A DNA stretch of 64,000 nt from Formicarius rufipectus. Its lineage: Eukaryota > Chordata > Aves > Passeriformes > Formicariidae. Both the position numbers and the translations under genes were made by a program. Location of the stretch: NCBI GenBank assembly GCA_013399695.1, contig VXAU01001833.1, positions 248,001 to 312,000 on the forward strand, given 5' to 3'. Below are positions 49,661 through 60,912 of the stretch, one piece after another (within the stretch, counting starts at the first letter, position 1; the number at the start of each line of letters is the position of its first letter). A model generated the notes under the pieces. It ran no database searches. It was not told where the DNA came from and saw nothing but the letters and a program-made list of their open reading frames with translations.

Positions 49661-52600
49661 AGAATGGGACTGCAGCTTAGGAGATATTCAAAATCTCTCC
49701 TAAGAGAGCTTTGTGTGCCTTTGCTTCCTGGACCTGTCTGACTCGATAAGAAACTCCCAGATTTGTTATGTGAAAGTTCTGTCTTCTGGCTTAATGATCA
49801 GAACACTACTGCATGCAAGTGATGAAGAGCTAATTAGTAGACTTGTATGAGGGAGTTCACTATGACACAATTTTCTACTTGGCTTTCTGATTATCAGATG
49901 CACTTGTTAAGACTGACATTCCCAACCTCAATGTCATTCCAATACACGTGTTGGTTTGAAGTGGTAGGGACTGGCCCTTGACAAGCAATACTTTTAAATG
50001 AATATCAGTTATTTCTCTTACTGCCTTTTTAGATATAAGACAACAATAAGGAGCAATACTGTACATTTTCTGGCACTGTTTATTCCTAGTATTTATGAAT
50101 GCTGCAGTCTACATGGACATCATCAGCTGATTGCCAAAGGTGTTGCAGTGGAGATCTCAATGCTCACAGAGTGCAGGCAAGATTTCAGTTTTGAAACCTG
50201 GTACAGAAGACCCAATGCACAGAACATAGTGCATGTCTCAGAAGGAGCAAGGCACAGGATATGATGTGTTTTGCACCTATTATGCAACAGAGAACAATTT
50301 GCCAATTAATTCAGGTAGTGTTAGAGAGAAGAGACAACATGTCTTGGATTTCCTGCTCTTAATTTATTGATGAGCTAGGCCCTTGGGACTAATAAAAAGT
50401 ATTTCATCAGCCTGCAGGAAGTCTACAGTTTCTGATATAATAGAAAAATACCAGCTTCCAGAATGGCAAGGTAGCATTAACTAATTGAGACCTTGCATAA
50501 AGACCATCTCTGATGGACTATTCAAATAAATGTTCTACCTTACCTTCAAACTGTACTCCCTGATGGGCAAAATGGTAAACAATAAGGTACACGGGTGAGT
50601 ATTTACTCACTTTCTTACCACTCTTTTTCGTGACCAGCCATGAGAAAACAGGGTAGGAAGTAACCTTGCCATCACTTTTTTTCTGGCACATAGGTGACAG
50701 AAGACTTTAATTTCTTAGGCACTTCTTATGAAGGATTGTGTCCTAGGACCTAGGTGACAAGCTGAAGTGTCTTGGGTCCTAAATCATGACTGAGGGAATA
50801 TGATTATAGAGGACTCTATTACTCTCTGAGTTTACTTAGGAAATAACTGGGAAAAACTCATAGAAGAGTAGTAGCTAGTTTTTTCTCTGCAACTTCATTA
50901 ATACAAATTGGAAGAACAGGTAATACAATAGAAAGTCTTCTGGCATGACAACAATTCCCAGAATCTTCTCAGTTTCAAACTAATAAATAAATCAAATGTT
51001 CCTTATTCATGAAGATGGCAGTACCATCTTACAATGCTTGCTCCAATGCCAGGTGCAGTTTAACTAAAACATAGGGTCTCTTTTTTTTTTCTTTCACTTG
51101 GGGACAGAGGGCTTATTGAGGTACCAGCTGCTCTAAAAGTGATAACATTTTTCTCCAAAAGGCCACTAAAAAAAGAAAACAAAATCAGAGAACTGTTTTT
51201 TTAATTAGTTCTAGTTTGTACCATATTTATTGAGCTTCTCAGATAGAGAGCCTGTACCTAAGCTCAGATGATTATACATCTCCTGATTTGCAGTCTCCTT
51301 GAACAGGTATGGTAAGGTGGATTTATCAAGGTACCAGTGGAGTTATGATCAGATAGATCAATGAACCAATGTGCTGCCTCATCTTAGCAGATGCATCTTT
51401 TTTACTCTCTTTTCAAAGTAGGTATCTCTATATTCAGTCTGTAAATACTCCTAACTGAAAGCTTCAAATCAAACTGAAGACATGTTTTTTTAGCTGAAAT
51501 AGTCATGCTTTCTTCCACACACAGGGGTCTGTACCTCTGAGATGTGAGATGCGTCACACATGAGATTCATGTTACGGAAAATTGAGAACTAAGCAAAACC
51601 TATTTAGTTTGCAGAGTAGTTGATGTTGCCATCTGTAAAAACCTTCCATGCTGAAGCACCTGGTGGTGAAGCCACCCAACACAGAATTAAGTGCTTACAG
51701 ACAAAAGCACGGTGGCAAATCAGAATTATGTCCAGCACCAGCCTTCAAACATCTTCTGAGAAGTTAATAGAAGCCAATGTGATTCATGTGACTTCCAGGC
51801 AAACCTCACTGGCAGCAGCTTTCTTAAGGTTCTGGCTGGAGTGCCAAAAAAATTAATTTCAGCCTCTGTCACTCTTCTCTGAGTCTCCTTCACATTTGTT
51901 ACCCTGGGCCAGAACCTAAGGTTTCTTGTAATCCTGGTCAGTTGCTTTTGATTTCCTTGCCAGCACCTCAGAGACTGCTAACAGGATTAAGGGCCTCTGC
52001 TTGTAATCTCTAGATAGCTCTACTTTTTCTTTTCATGTATCATATGTTCTGCAGTTTCTAAATCCAACGAGGTAAAGTGGGATTATCAGTCACATTGATT
52101 ATAGTTTATAACTTTGCCTCTACGACCAGCCTTGAGCAGCCTCTTATTCAAAAAGAGAAACAAGAAAGTTATCTTAGGTAGACAGCAGAAATCTTTGTCC
52201 AGTTATATGTAAAACTGAGATTTATATTTTTCATTTTGCTGGATTTCGTGTTCCATGAAATCTTTCTCAAAGGAGAAAGCTTCACCTGAAGTGGTAATAG
52301 AATATTTTTATTTACTATTTTCTTCATGTTTGCTATTTTTACCATGTGTACTGTGTACTATTTTCTGTATTTACTGTTTTTCCATGTTTGGATCTCTGGG
52401 TTGGGGTATTGCTTTTTAAAAATTGTTTTTTCCCTTATTTTTTCCACTTTTTTCTTTTTTTTTTTTTTCCCCTTCTTTAAAATCAGTAGAACAAGGACAA
52501 AAATGTGGAAGACAAAATTCAAGGCTCATTATTTTAGATAATGCTTCTCAATGCCAAGACAGCTTCACTCCCAGTTCTTCAAGAGGGTGACTTGCAAAGA

Positions 52601-52984
52601 ATCCAATGCAATCCACACCACCATTTTTATTCATTTCACACAGTTCTGTAGACAGTGTCCAGCTGTCTCCAGGGCAAAATTAGGTCTGAACTGCTATTGA
52701 ATGTCCTGGCTCAGTGTCATCAAAAGATTTTTGCAAGTAGCTCCTATTAATGCTAATAGAAATGTGACATAATAATCTCTCATGTGTAGATGAGAGAACA
52801 AATGTATTCAGTTGCAGGATGCAAATACTGTCAGTGTTTGAGGAGCTACAGAAACCTGAACCATTTAACAACAGCAACAACCAACAGAACAATACTTTGG
52901 CTGGTGATACCATGCAGTCTAAAATCAGTACAGGTACGAAGATAATGCAGTGTCCCTCCACTCTTCTACCTCTGCTGAGATTTT

Positions 52985-52997
52985 TGTTGTTGTTGTT
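52985..52997 (+). repeat. (GTT)n microsatellite
   Basis: Four GTT units. Confidence 0.7.
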
Positions 52998-55759
52998 CTG
53001 TCATATTAGTATATTGCAACAGCATTGTCTCAGCTTCTAAGAAAACCTAGGAATGAGTAATATAAATACTTAGCCCATTGTAAAGGCAGAACTGAAAAGA
53101 AGACAATGTAAAAAAATTAAAAAATCTAGAGAAAAAAGGCATAGATTACCTTTGCTTTGGTAAAACAAGTGAATTTTGCATTCATTTGTATAAGCAGGTA
53201 TTTTTGTCATATATTCATGCATACTTATCTGTAGTACTCAGCAAGTTCCTCTTCAGCTATTTTCTGCTTTTATAGTGTGATTTCATAGCTTCTTCCCAAT
53301 AAATATTACTTGTTTACAGTTGTGCTCCTTCCATCCAAGTAAAGCAGAGATTCTTCTGAAATCCTGCATCTTTACTTTAATCTGGAAATGAGTCTTGGCA
53401 GCGTATCTTTCAAATTTCTAGCTCCATTGTTTAAAAATGGTAACACTAAAAGGGAACCTTATAGGGACAACTGTGAGGAAGATTCAGATCTCTTAACTGG
53501 TTAGTACGGGACATGTAGGTATCTAAACCAGGAAAAAGTAAAATCAAATGTTGGGAGAGATCTGAAGATGTGGCAAGGATAGATGAGATTATGGGTCATG
53601 GATGTTTAAATGTTTCACAAGCGCCCCTAAGGTGAAAGGCGTATTGTTCTACTCTGCAACTTGGATATTGATTATATTCTCTGAACTGAGAACAGTGCCA
53701 ATGAGGGTGAAGCTCAGAGTGGCTCCTCAGTGTTTGAGGATCTACCTCATGCAGCCTGTAGGTGCCTTGCAGGTCTTTCAAGAAGCTGAGGTGCGCAGAC
53801 AAAAAAACCAAGGCATTTCTTGAGGAAATGAAAAGTGAGATAGTGCATAAAGAGCTGGCTGAGCACAGCTGAAGGAGCTCTGCAGGCACTAGAATAAGCT
53901 AACAGTTACGTATTTCTTGTCACTGCTACAGCTGCAGGAAATTTATTTCTGTGTTTTTTTCTGTATGCATTTTAACATACATACCCAAAAAAATCCAGTC
54001 CAGCCCCACTGAAGGAACTAGTAACAGTTGTAGACTCTTTCCAAAAATTTGTTTCATAGTGATAGTTCATCTTTCACTTACATCAAGTTTATTTACTATG
54101 GTTTTCAAAGCTGTAAAATACATTTTTCTTGTGATTTATGCTGAATTTTTTGCTTGGCTCAAGTTTGACTCCCCCAGTTTGTCTTCTGGCCAGCAACTGA
54201 AGAAGCATCCATCATGCAGCTCTTTTGCTAGACCTGAATCTTTCTCCTTCTGAAAGAGTAAAATCTTAACACTCTGGGAATTTTGTGGTTTCCCCAATCC
54301 TGCTGTGCTTCTCCCTTCTGGAGTCAAGAGCAGGGCAGTTTCTGGTCTAAATTCACAGACTACCTTCTTGGTTTAAAATATCCAAAAGGGAATTTCTAGA
54401 TTTAGGCTACATAAATCTACCCATGAGCTCCCACCTGTCTTTCTGGAGCAGGTGCCCCACGGTTGGTTTTTTTCACTATAAAAAAAGGACTGTTATACAA
54501 ATGGATCAGTACCATATCTTCAGGTTAGCTGTGTTAGTCTGGTTTGCCTTAAAACTCTTCTTATAAAGGTCTCAGTTAATTTCATGGGTACAGAAGAGAC
54601 AGGCATTTCCAGGCAGCTGGAGGCTGCAGCTAGGTGATTCCTCTGTGGCTTTGGATTTCCTTGTCAAACCACCAGACCTTGCTAGCATCTCAGACTGATG
54701 GCAGGATCGGGGCCCCTGAGTTTGGAAGAAGGGAGGAGGCCGCTGTGAGGTGCTTCATCTGCCACTCAGGATGGAAGTTTAGTAATTTATTTTCATCCCC
54801 TATTATCTATATCCTATAGAAGATCTAGAATTTAAGCACAACCTAGGTAAGAATTTTCACTTTTTTACTTCTGCCTTGGAGGTGCACTCTGTCAGTATGA
54901 GCTGCTAAGATCATTTCTTTCAAACTGCAGAAATGGGAAGAGAACTTTGCAATCATCTCCAATCTATTTTGTCACATTAGCCTTGGGCTTAAACTTGCAT
55001 TTCAGGCCAACCTCCAAGTTTATCCTGCTGCTGCAGTTTTGGGACTCTGTCTTGAGTATGAAGTGAGCCAGGTAAGATAAGAAATCACAGAGCATTGGAG
55101 GATACACTTGGCTGAAGCTCAGCCCCCGTCTCAATAGGGCCTATGGCCATAAACATCTTCAATAATGTCCTGTGAGGATCTCTATTTAACACTGAATTAA
55201 CTTATCCTCTTAAGAATACCAAACAAAAATTAATGGAAATGATGAGATTCTAGGTGTAGAATGTTGTGTTTAGAAGTCTCAAGACAGTGCAGCACTACAG
55301 CCAGAGACCTGGCCCAGAGAATGAGTCTGGGATACTCATGGTGTGTGAGTCACAGGGTAAGAAATGTAGCTGACAGAGATAGCCATGAATGAAATCCAGA
55401 GAAAATACAGAAAGCAAAGTATGTAAGAATTGTCCAAGCATACCTACATTTCTCCTTGAATTACTAGAAACTTCTGAGTGGAGACTAACTAATCACATAG
55501 CTTTGGACAGTCACACACTGCAGAGCAGCAGTGCTGCAGTGGAGCTTGGACCACAGTGTCCTCACTCAGCATGACTTTCCAGATCAATGAAAAGCACATA
55601 ATGGCTGCGGCTCCAGTTGTTACTACAATTTCCTTTGCTACATCTGCTGACAACACCTATCTTTGCCTGCCCATGTGCGGTCATACAGGACTGCAGGAAG
55701 TCAAGACCAAAGAAGTAAAATGTATTAGACAACCCAGGCAGACTGACAGATATGAGATA

Positions 55760-55760
55760 N
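55760..55760. other. Undetermined base (N)
   Basis: This is the only N in the window. It may be an unresolved polymorphism, a sequencing ambiguity or a trivial assembly join. Confidence 0.95.
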
Positions 55761-57339
55761 AATTTTAATTGAAATCATCTGAGGCAAAGGGCCAAACTTT
55801 TACATGCTTTTTACATGAGACAATAGGCCCTGGTGTAGTTAAAAAGAGCCATATGTCAGGAAACTAAGACAAACTGAGTAGGGACTGCTATGAGACTGCT
55901 AACAGAATAAAACCAAGCTTTTAACACTGATCTTGGGACCCAGTGTTAGCACCTAATTTTCTCAGTGTCCTCCCTTTTACAGTACCTGGTATGCACACTA
56001 TCCCCCCTTTTCTCAGTGCTGTTGGATTATTGGACTACTGAATAACTGATTTCTGTCAACAGACTTTTCTCACATTTTTAAAACTTTGTTTTCAATTGCT
56101 GTGTTAGAGTTACAAGTCAATGAGTGCCCAGGATACTAATGGACACTAAATAAAAATATAGAACAGTCCCTGATCTACATAGGCTAAAGCCATCTATGTG
56201 TGCTCTTCATTCCCACAACCCCACAGCTAACCAGCTAGCAAACGATACTTGGGGGTTTTCCAGCACTAGTGTGTACATTGTGACGTCTTTGCAGGCAGGA
56301 TTCCAAGTATTATTTGTTTTAACATCCCAAGCATAACAATGCCGGGTTTTTAAACCAAACTTTGTATATAAATGCATGCATGTGTACATATACTCTGGGT
56401 GTGGAGGAGGTGGTTTGTAATTCTGGATGGCATGAACCAAAGCAGTGCCTTCTGTTCAGGAAAAATCATACATAGTGAACCATAGGAAGAAATATTCCAA
56501 AGCAACAGAGGACCACTAAGTGCTTTGAGAAAGCCAAGGCTCTTCAGGACACCAAAGGACAGAAAAGCCAAGTATAAGCTTTTCATCAATTAATTAATAT
56601 GTTGTCAAAGTTCTGACCACTGCTAACATGTGAGAGAATGGAAGAGGAACCACAGCAGCTTCTATCTCACTCCCTGAGAACTGACTTTTCTTTTTTGCCT
56701 ACATTAAATATCTACTAAACTCATCTAATCCTTCTGTAAATGTCTCTCTTCCTTAAAAGAAAGGGATTTTCTGTATTAGCTCTGCCTGCATTTTTATGAA
56801 CCAAGATAAATGTGAGTTGTTAACACATTTTTCAAGTACTTAGGTTTTCAGGCTTGAAAAATCAAGCTAAGTACATCAGTAAGAAGTCTGCATACAGCAC
56901 ATACAGCATCTCTGTCACTGGATTGTAATTGCTCTACTCTGGGATTAAATTCCAATGGACTTTGTTCAGCAAGTCTTACAGAAAGTAACTAATGAAGAGA
57001 GGCTATATGAAAATTTAGATCACATTTAAGAGACTGATATGTCTCTTGATTCCTGTCATACTTACCTTATAATTACTTGCTTAAGTGTTAGGATACCAAG
57101 GAAGAAGACCAGGAGGTCTATTAGCTCTTCCCTTTCCATAAGTGCCCAGCTAAACTCTTGCTTCAGTCTCCTCAAACGCCTTTCTGGAATCAAAACTCTC
57201 TAACTCTAAGCAACTTTGTAAGCTCATCAAAACTTCTTTTTAACTACTGCTTATGAAGAAAATAATAATTCTCCCATTAGCAAGAGATCCAGTTTTCTAA
57301 ATTGTATCTACATATACAAATGTAGATGTTTTCTAATAC

Positions 57340-57990
57340 TGTATTGGGTTTATGTGGCCAGGTTGGAGGGGACAGGGAGGAGCCATAGGGTGACTTCTGT
57401 GAGAAGCTGCCAGAAGCTTCCCCATGTCTGACAGAACCAATGCCAGCTGGCTACAAGATGGCTCCAAGATGGACCCATCTCTGGTCAAGGGCCAGGCCCA
57501 TCAGAGATGGTGGCAGTGCCTCTGTGATAAGATATTTAAGAAGAAAAAATGGTTATTGTGCAGAAGCAATTGTGGACAGTGGAGAGAGGACCAAGAATAT
57601 GTGATAGAATCAATTCTGCCAACACCAAGGTCAGTGAAGAAGGAGGAGGAGGTACTTCAGGCACCAGAACCAGTACAACACCTGTAGCTTGTGGTGAAGA
57701 CTGTGGTGAGGCAGGCTTGTCCCCCTGCAGACCATGGAGGTCCATGGGGGAGCAGAGATCCACCTGCAGACTGTGGAGGAGACCCACGCCAGAGCAGGTG
57801 GGTTTTTGAAAGTTTGTGACCCCATGGGAAGCCCATGTTGGAGCAGAGTCCTGGCTGGGACCTGCTGACCCATGGATAGAGGAGTCCATGCTAGAGTAGG
57901 TTTGCGACTTGTGACCCCATGGGGATCACATGAACAGTCGGTGCCAGAGCAGTCTGTGCCTGAAGAACTGCACACCATGGAAATGACCCC
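57340..57990 (+). mobile_element. Passerine-type ERV LTR-like repeat
   Basis: The repeat begins 'tgtattgggtttatgtggcc' and continues with 'gacttctgtgagaagctgccagaagcttcccc', 'ccaatgccagctggctacaagatgg', 'gcctctgtgataagatatttaag' and 'accaaggtcagtgaagaagg'. Its 3' half is a degenerate tandem array of 'ccatg..ggagcag' units. I recognise this as an abundant interspersed repeat of songbird genomes, classed in my memory with ERV LTRs. It contains no intact gene. The 3' border is uncertain. Confidence 0.6.
57735..57955 (+). repeat. Degenerate minisatellite inside the LTR-like repeat
   Basis: Five GAGCAG-type cores (57750, 57792, 57841, 57894 as GAGTAG, 57947) are each preceded by a CCATG- or CCACG-like block, and several by 'gtgaccccatggg'. 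Spacing is about 42-53 bp. This is an internal variable repeat of the element. Confidence 0.6.
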
Positions 57991-58594
57991 AAATATGTGG
58001 ACAACAGTAGACATAGAAGCATTGGCTCTGACAGCATCTCACTCTCTAACACCCTTTCAGTGACTTTCAGTGGTGCAGCAAATACTTCACAAACCCTTTT
58101 GTGGCTAAATCCTACTTTTCTCAATATTCAACTTCCTTGCAGGGCTTTGGCATTCTCCTCAGCCATTCTGTGCCCATGCCCTGCCTAGAGGTGTTTGAGA
58201 AACACCTTGATGCCCCTGGCTGGCTTTGTGGCCCAAGGCATGGCACAATCTCCTCTCCTCTACAGGTTTTCCTCAGGCCAGGAGGGTAGCCATCAGGATG
58301 AAGAGCAGCCTTTCACCCTGCTGCCCTTTTTCTTGGGCCCTTTCACAAGAATGTGTTAACACACAATAACCAAGGAAGCATTTTAAACATCTGTGCCACC
58401 CATTCATCCATTTAAGCCAGAGTTTCTAGATGGGGTTTGCCTGGTGTGAAGTGCACTGACAGATCTGCAGTAACAGCTGGCTACTAGAAGATATTATCTA
58501 CTGAATCAGTAACATTTCCATACCCATGAGACATGGGTGCAGTTTCAGCCTGAAACCTCTAAGCGGAATGAACAAAACTTCTGTTCCTGTCCAG

Positions 58595-59191
58595 TCTGTC
58601 CAGGGGGCCAAGAAAGCTGATGGCCTCCCAGATTTCAAAATATTGTGGCCAGCAGGACTAGGGAAGTGGCTGTCCCTCTGTATTCAGCACTGGAGAGGCT
58701 ACACCTTGAGAGCTGTGTCCAGTCCTGGCCCCCTCACTTTGACATTGGGGTGCTGGAGCATGTTCAGAGAAGGATAATGGAGCTGGTGAAGGGTCTAGAG
58801 AGTAAGTGATATGAGGAGTGGCTGAGGGAGCTGGGTTTGTTGAAGGGGAGATTCAGGTACTTTATAATTCCGTAAAACTACCTAAAAGAAGGTTGTAGCA
58901 AGGTGGATGTTGGTTTTTTTTCTCTTCCCAAGCAATCAGAGACAGTGCAAGAGGACACAGCCTCAAGCTGTGCCAGGGACATCAGGAAAAATTCTTTCAT
59001 TGAAAGGGTGGTTAAGCACTGGAATGAGATCCCCAGGGAGGTGGACTCACCATCCCTGGAAGAACACCATCCCAAGTAACAGTGGGATTTGGCACTCAGT
59101 GCTTTGATTTGGTTGATACGGTGGTGTTCAGTCAAAGATTGGACTCAATGATCTTGAAGGTATTTTCCAGCCTTAATGGTTCTACGATTCT
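58595..59191 (+). mobile_element. CR1 LINE 3' fragment
   Basis: Plus-strand CR1 body begins around 'gggggccaagaaagctgatgg' and has 'gtattcagcactggagaggc', 'tgtccagtcctggccccctca', 'ggtgctggagcatgttcagag', 'ctgagggagctggg' and 'ggaatgagatccccagggaggtgga'. It ends 'ttaatggttctacgattct'. It lacks some internal sequence relative to a typical copy and its reading frames are broken. It lies in the intergenic region just downstream of an LTR-like repeat. Confidence 0.88.
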
Positions 59192-59849
59192 CAAGGGGCA
59201 CAGCAGGCTGCAAAGTACCTTGGCTTTCCTTATCAAACCCTCTCTCTGCTTTTTTTCAGTAAATGGAAGAAAGAAGAGCCAAAACCTAAAGAGCCTTTCC
59301 TACAGAGAAAGGCATCCCTGCTTTGGAAATGACTGGTGCCATTAGCAATCGGTTTTCGAGGTGATGGCCAGCAGTGAGCAGTGATGTTTTTGGCTCCTCA
59401 GTGCCTGCAGTACTGGGGGGAAGCCCTGGCCCAGCAGGGGGCAATCCCAGCAAATAGCTCAGGAATCAGTGCTGTTGCTGGGGTTCAATTCCCTTGCAAA
59501 ACTGAAAGGCTGCAAAAGTTACAGAGCCAGAGCTACCCGGCTGCTTGCACCTCCCCTTGGCCCCTGCTGCCCTCACCAGCCTGTGAGTGAATGTGAGGTG
59601 GGAGCTGGGAGCATGGAACGTCGGGGAATAGCCCCATTTCTGCCAATTTTGGGTCAGCTGCTGACCTTGGCAGCTCTGCGCCTTTCAAAGGTTAAGGGAT
59701 CAAGCCCTGCTGGAAAGAAAAGTTCTGGAAAGCAGCCAAATTCTGCAGACATGGGAATACGAAAAGATCCTGGTATAACAATGTTATACCTTGGTTATGC
59801 TTCTCTTTTTTGCACACCTCACTTCAAATATTTTCTAGGCCTGCCTGGA

Positions 59850-59937
59850 TGAATATTTGCTAGTAAAAGAAAAGCAGACCAGTTTAGAAGTCATGAATAT
59901 TTGCAAGTAAAAGAAAAGCAGAGCAGCTTAGAAGTCA
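59850..59937. repeat. 44 bp tandem duplication
   Basis: Two adjacent copies (59850-59893 and 59894-59937) share 'tgaatatttgc.agtaaaagaaaagcaga..agtttagaagtca' with three or four mismatches. It is therefore older than the 123 bp duplication. Confidence 0.85.
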
Positions 59938-60874
59938 AACAGTTCCTGGGTGCTTATTTCTGCTACGAAATGAAGTGACTCACTTCTAAGCTTCCAAGTA
60001 CACTGAGCGTACTTTCCCACACACTGGAATCAGCAAACATTTTTACCATAAAGTGTATTAGCTACACATAAGCTTTTTTGTCTATAAAACAATGCCATAT
60101 ATGCTATCCCCTGCTCATCTACATAGGTATTTGTTATTCTAGGCTGTTGTTAGCACTGAAAACCAGAGATACCACAGAAATCATGCAATACCAAGTGTCA
60201 CTACATCACTTTTCTGTACAGAAGGGAACTAAACTGTTCTTGGCAGCATAAACATACATGTTATATCACTGAAAAAAACCCATACCTATTTGAGGTAATG
60301 TTCCAAGAAGGCATTTAATGTTCCCTCCATCAGCAGCACTGCTCAGCAACGACTTAAACCAGTTGCAGTACAGTAGACAAACCTGGCAGAGACAGAGTCA
60401 TGGACGAATGCTGTAAGGTCTGCAGTCTCTTGGTCAGCCAAAGGTGATTAACAGCAACAAAGATTTGTGTACTGTTCCTTAAAAGCTGCTGCAGTAAAGC
60501 AGACTGGGCAGGTCAGAGAGAATTCCAGGAAGTGCCATTAAGTGGAGATCTATAACATTAGGAGAAGGGTCTCTTCTAATAACAGTGACACTCCTTGTTC
60601 CATGTGAGAAGGAAAGGACCTCCAGTGCTGTCTTGTGATTAACATGCATTGTCATTTATCCCATGCTGCCAGTGGCTTCAGAAGGGAATATACAATGGTC
60701 TTAAAGGTGTATCTTCTGATATTTCATCTCTGAATTTTAGTGACAAGATAGGATCAACAAGATCCCTCAATAAAGGAATACAATTGCTGAACTTGTTTCT
60801 TCACCCCATCTTGGAGTAAATCTACTAAAATGCAAGTTTTCAAGTAGCGATTTACCCGAACTCTCCTACAAATA

Positions 60875-60912
60875 TACATGTATGTATATAAATAAATATA
60901 TATAATATAGTT
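60875..60912. repeat. AT-rich simple sequence
   Basis: TATG, TAAA and TATA units in an AT-rich stretch. Confidence 0.6.

Larger units (their letters stand above)
45321..57339. other. Intergenic DNA
   Basis: AT-rich DNA without a recognisable exon. A modestly GC-enriched patch occurs at about 49250-49520. An A/C-rich stretch and T runs occur near 46.7 kb and 52.45 kb. One undetermined base (N) is at 55760. No coding exon of GPR158, the expected neighbour, is recognised. Confidence 0.55.

Noticed and set aside
57536..58014. Overlapping 86-127 codon frames on both strands
   Set aside because: They lie inside the LTR-like repeat and reflect its internal array; no retroviral domain seen.
59469..59852. 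127-codon plus-strand frame
   Set aside because: No domain recognised and no splice context; the GC-rich stretch leaves frames open by chance. An unrecognised repeat is possible.
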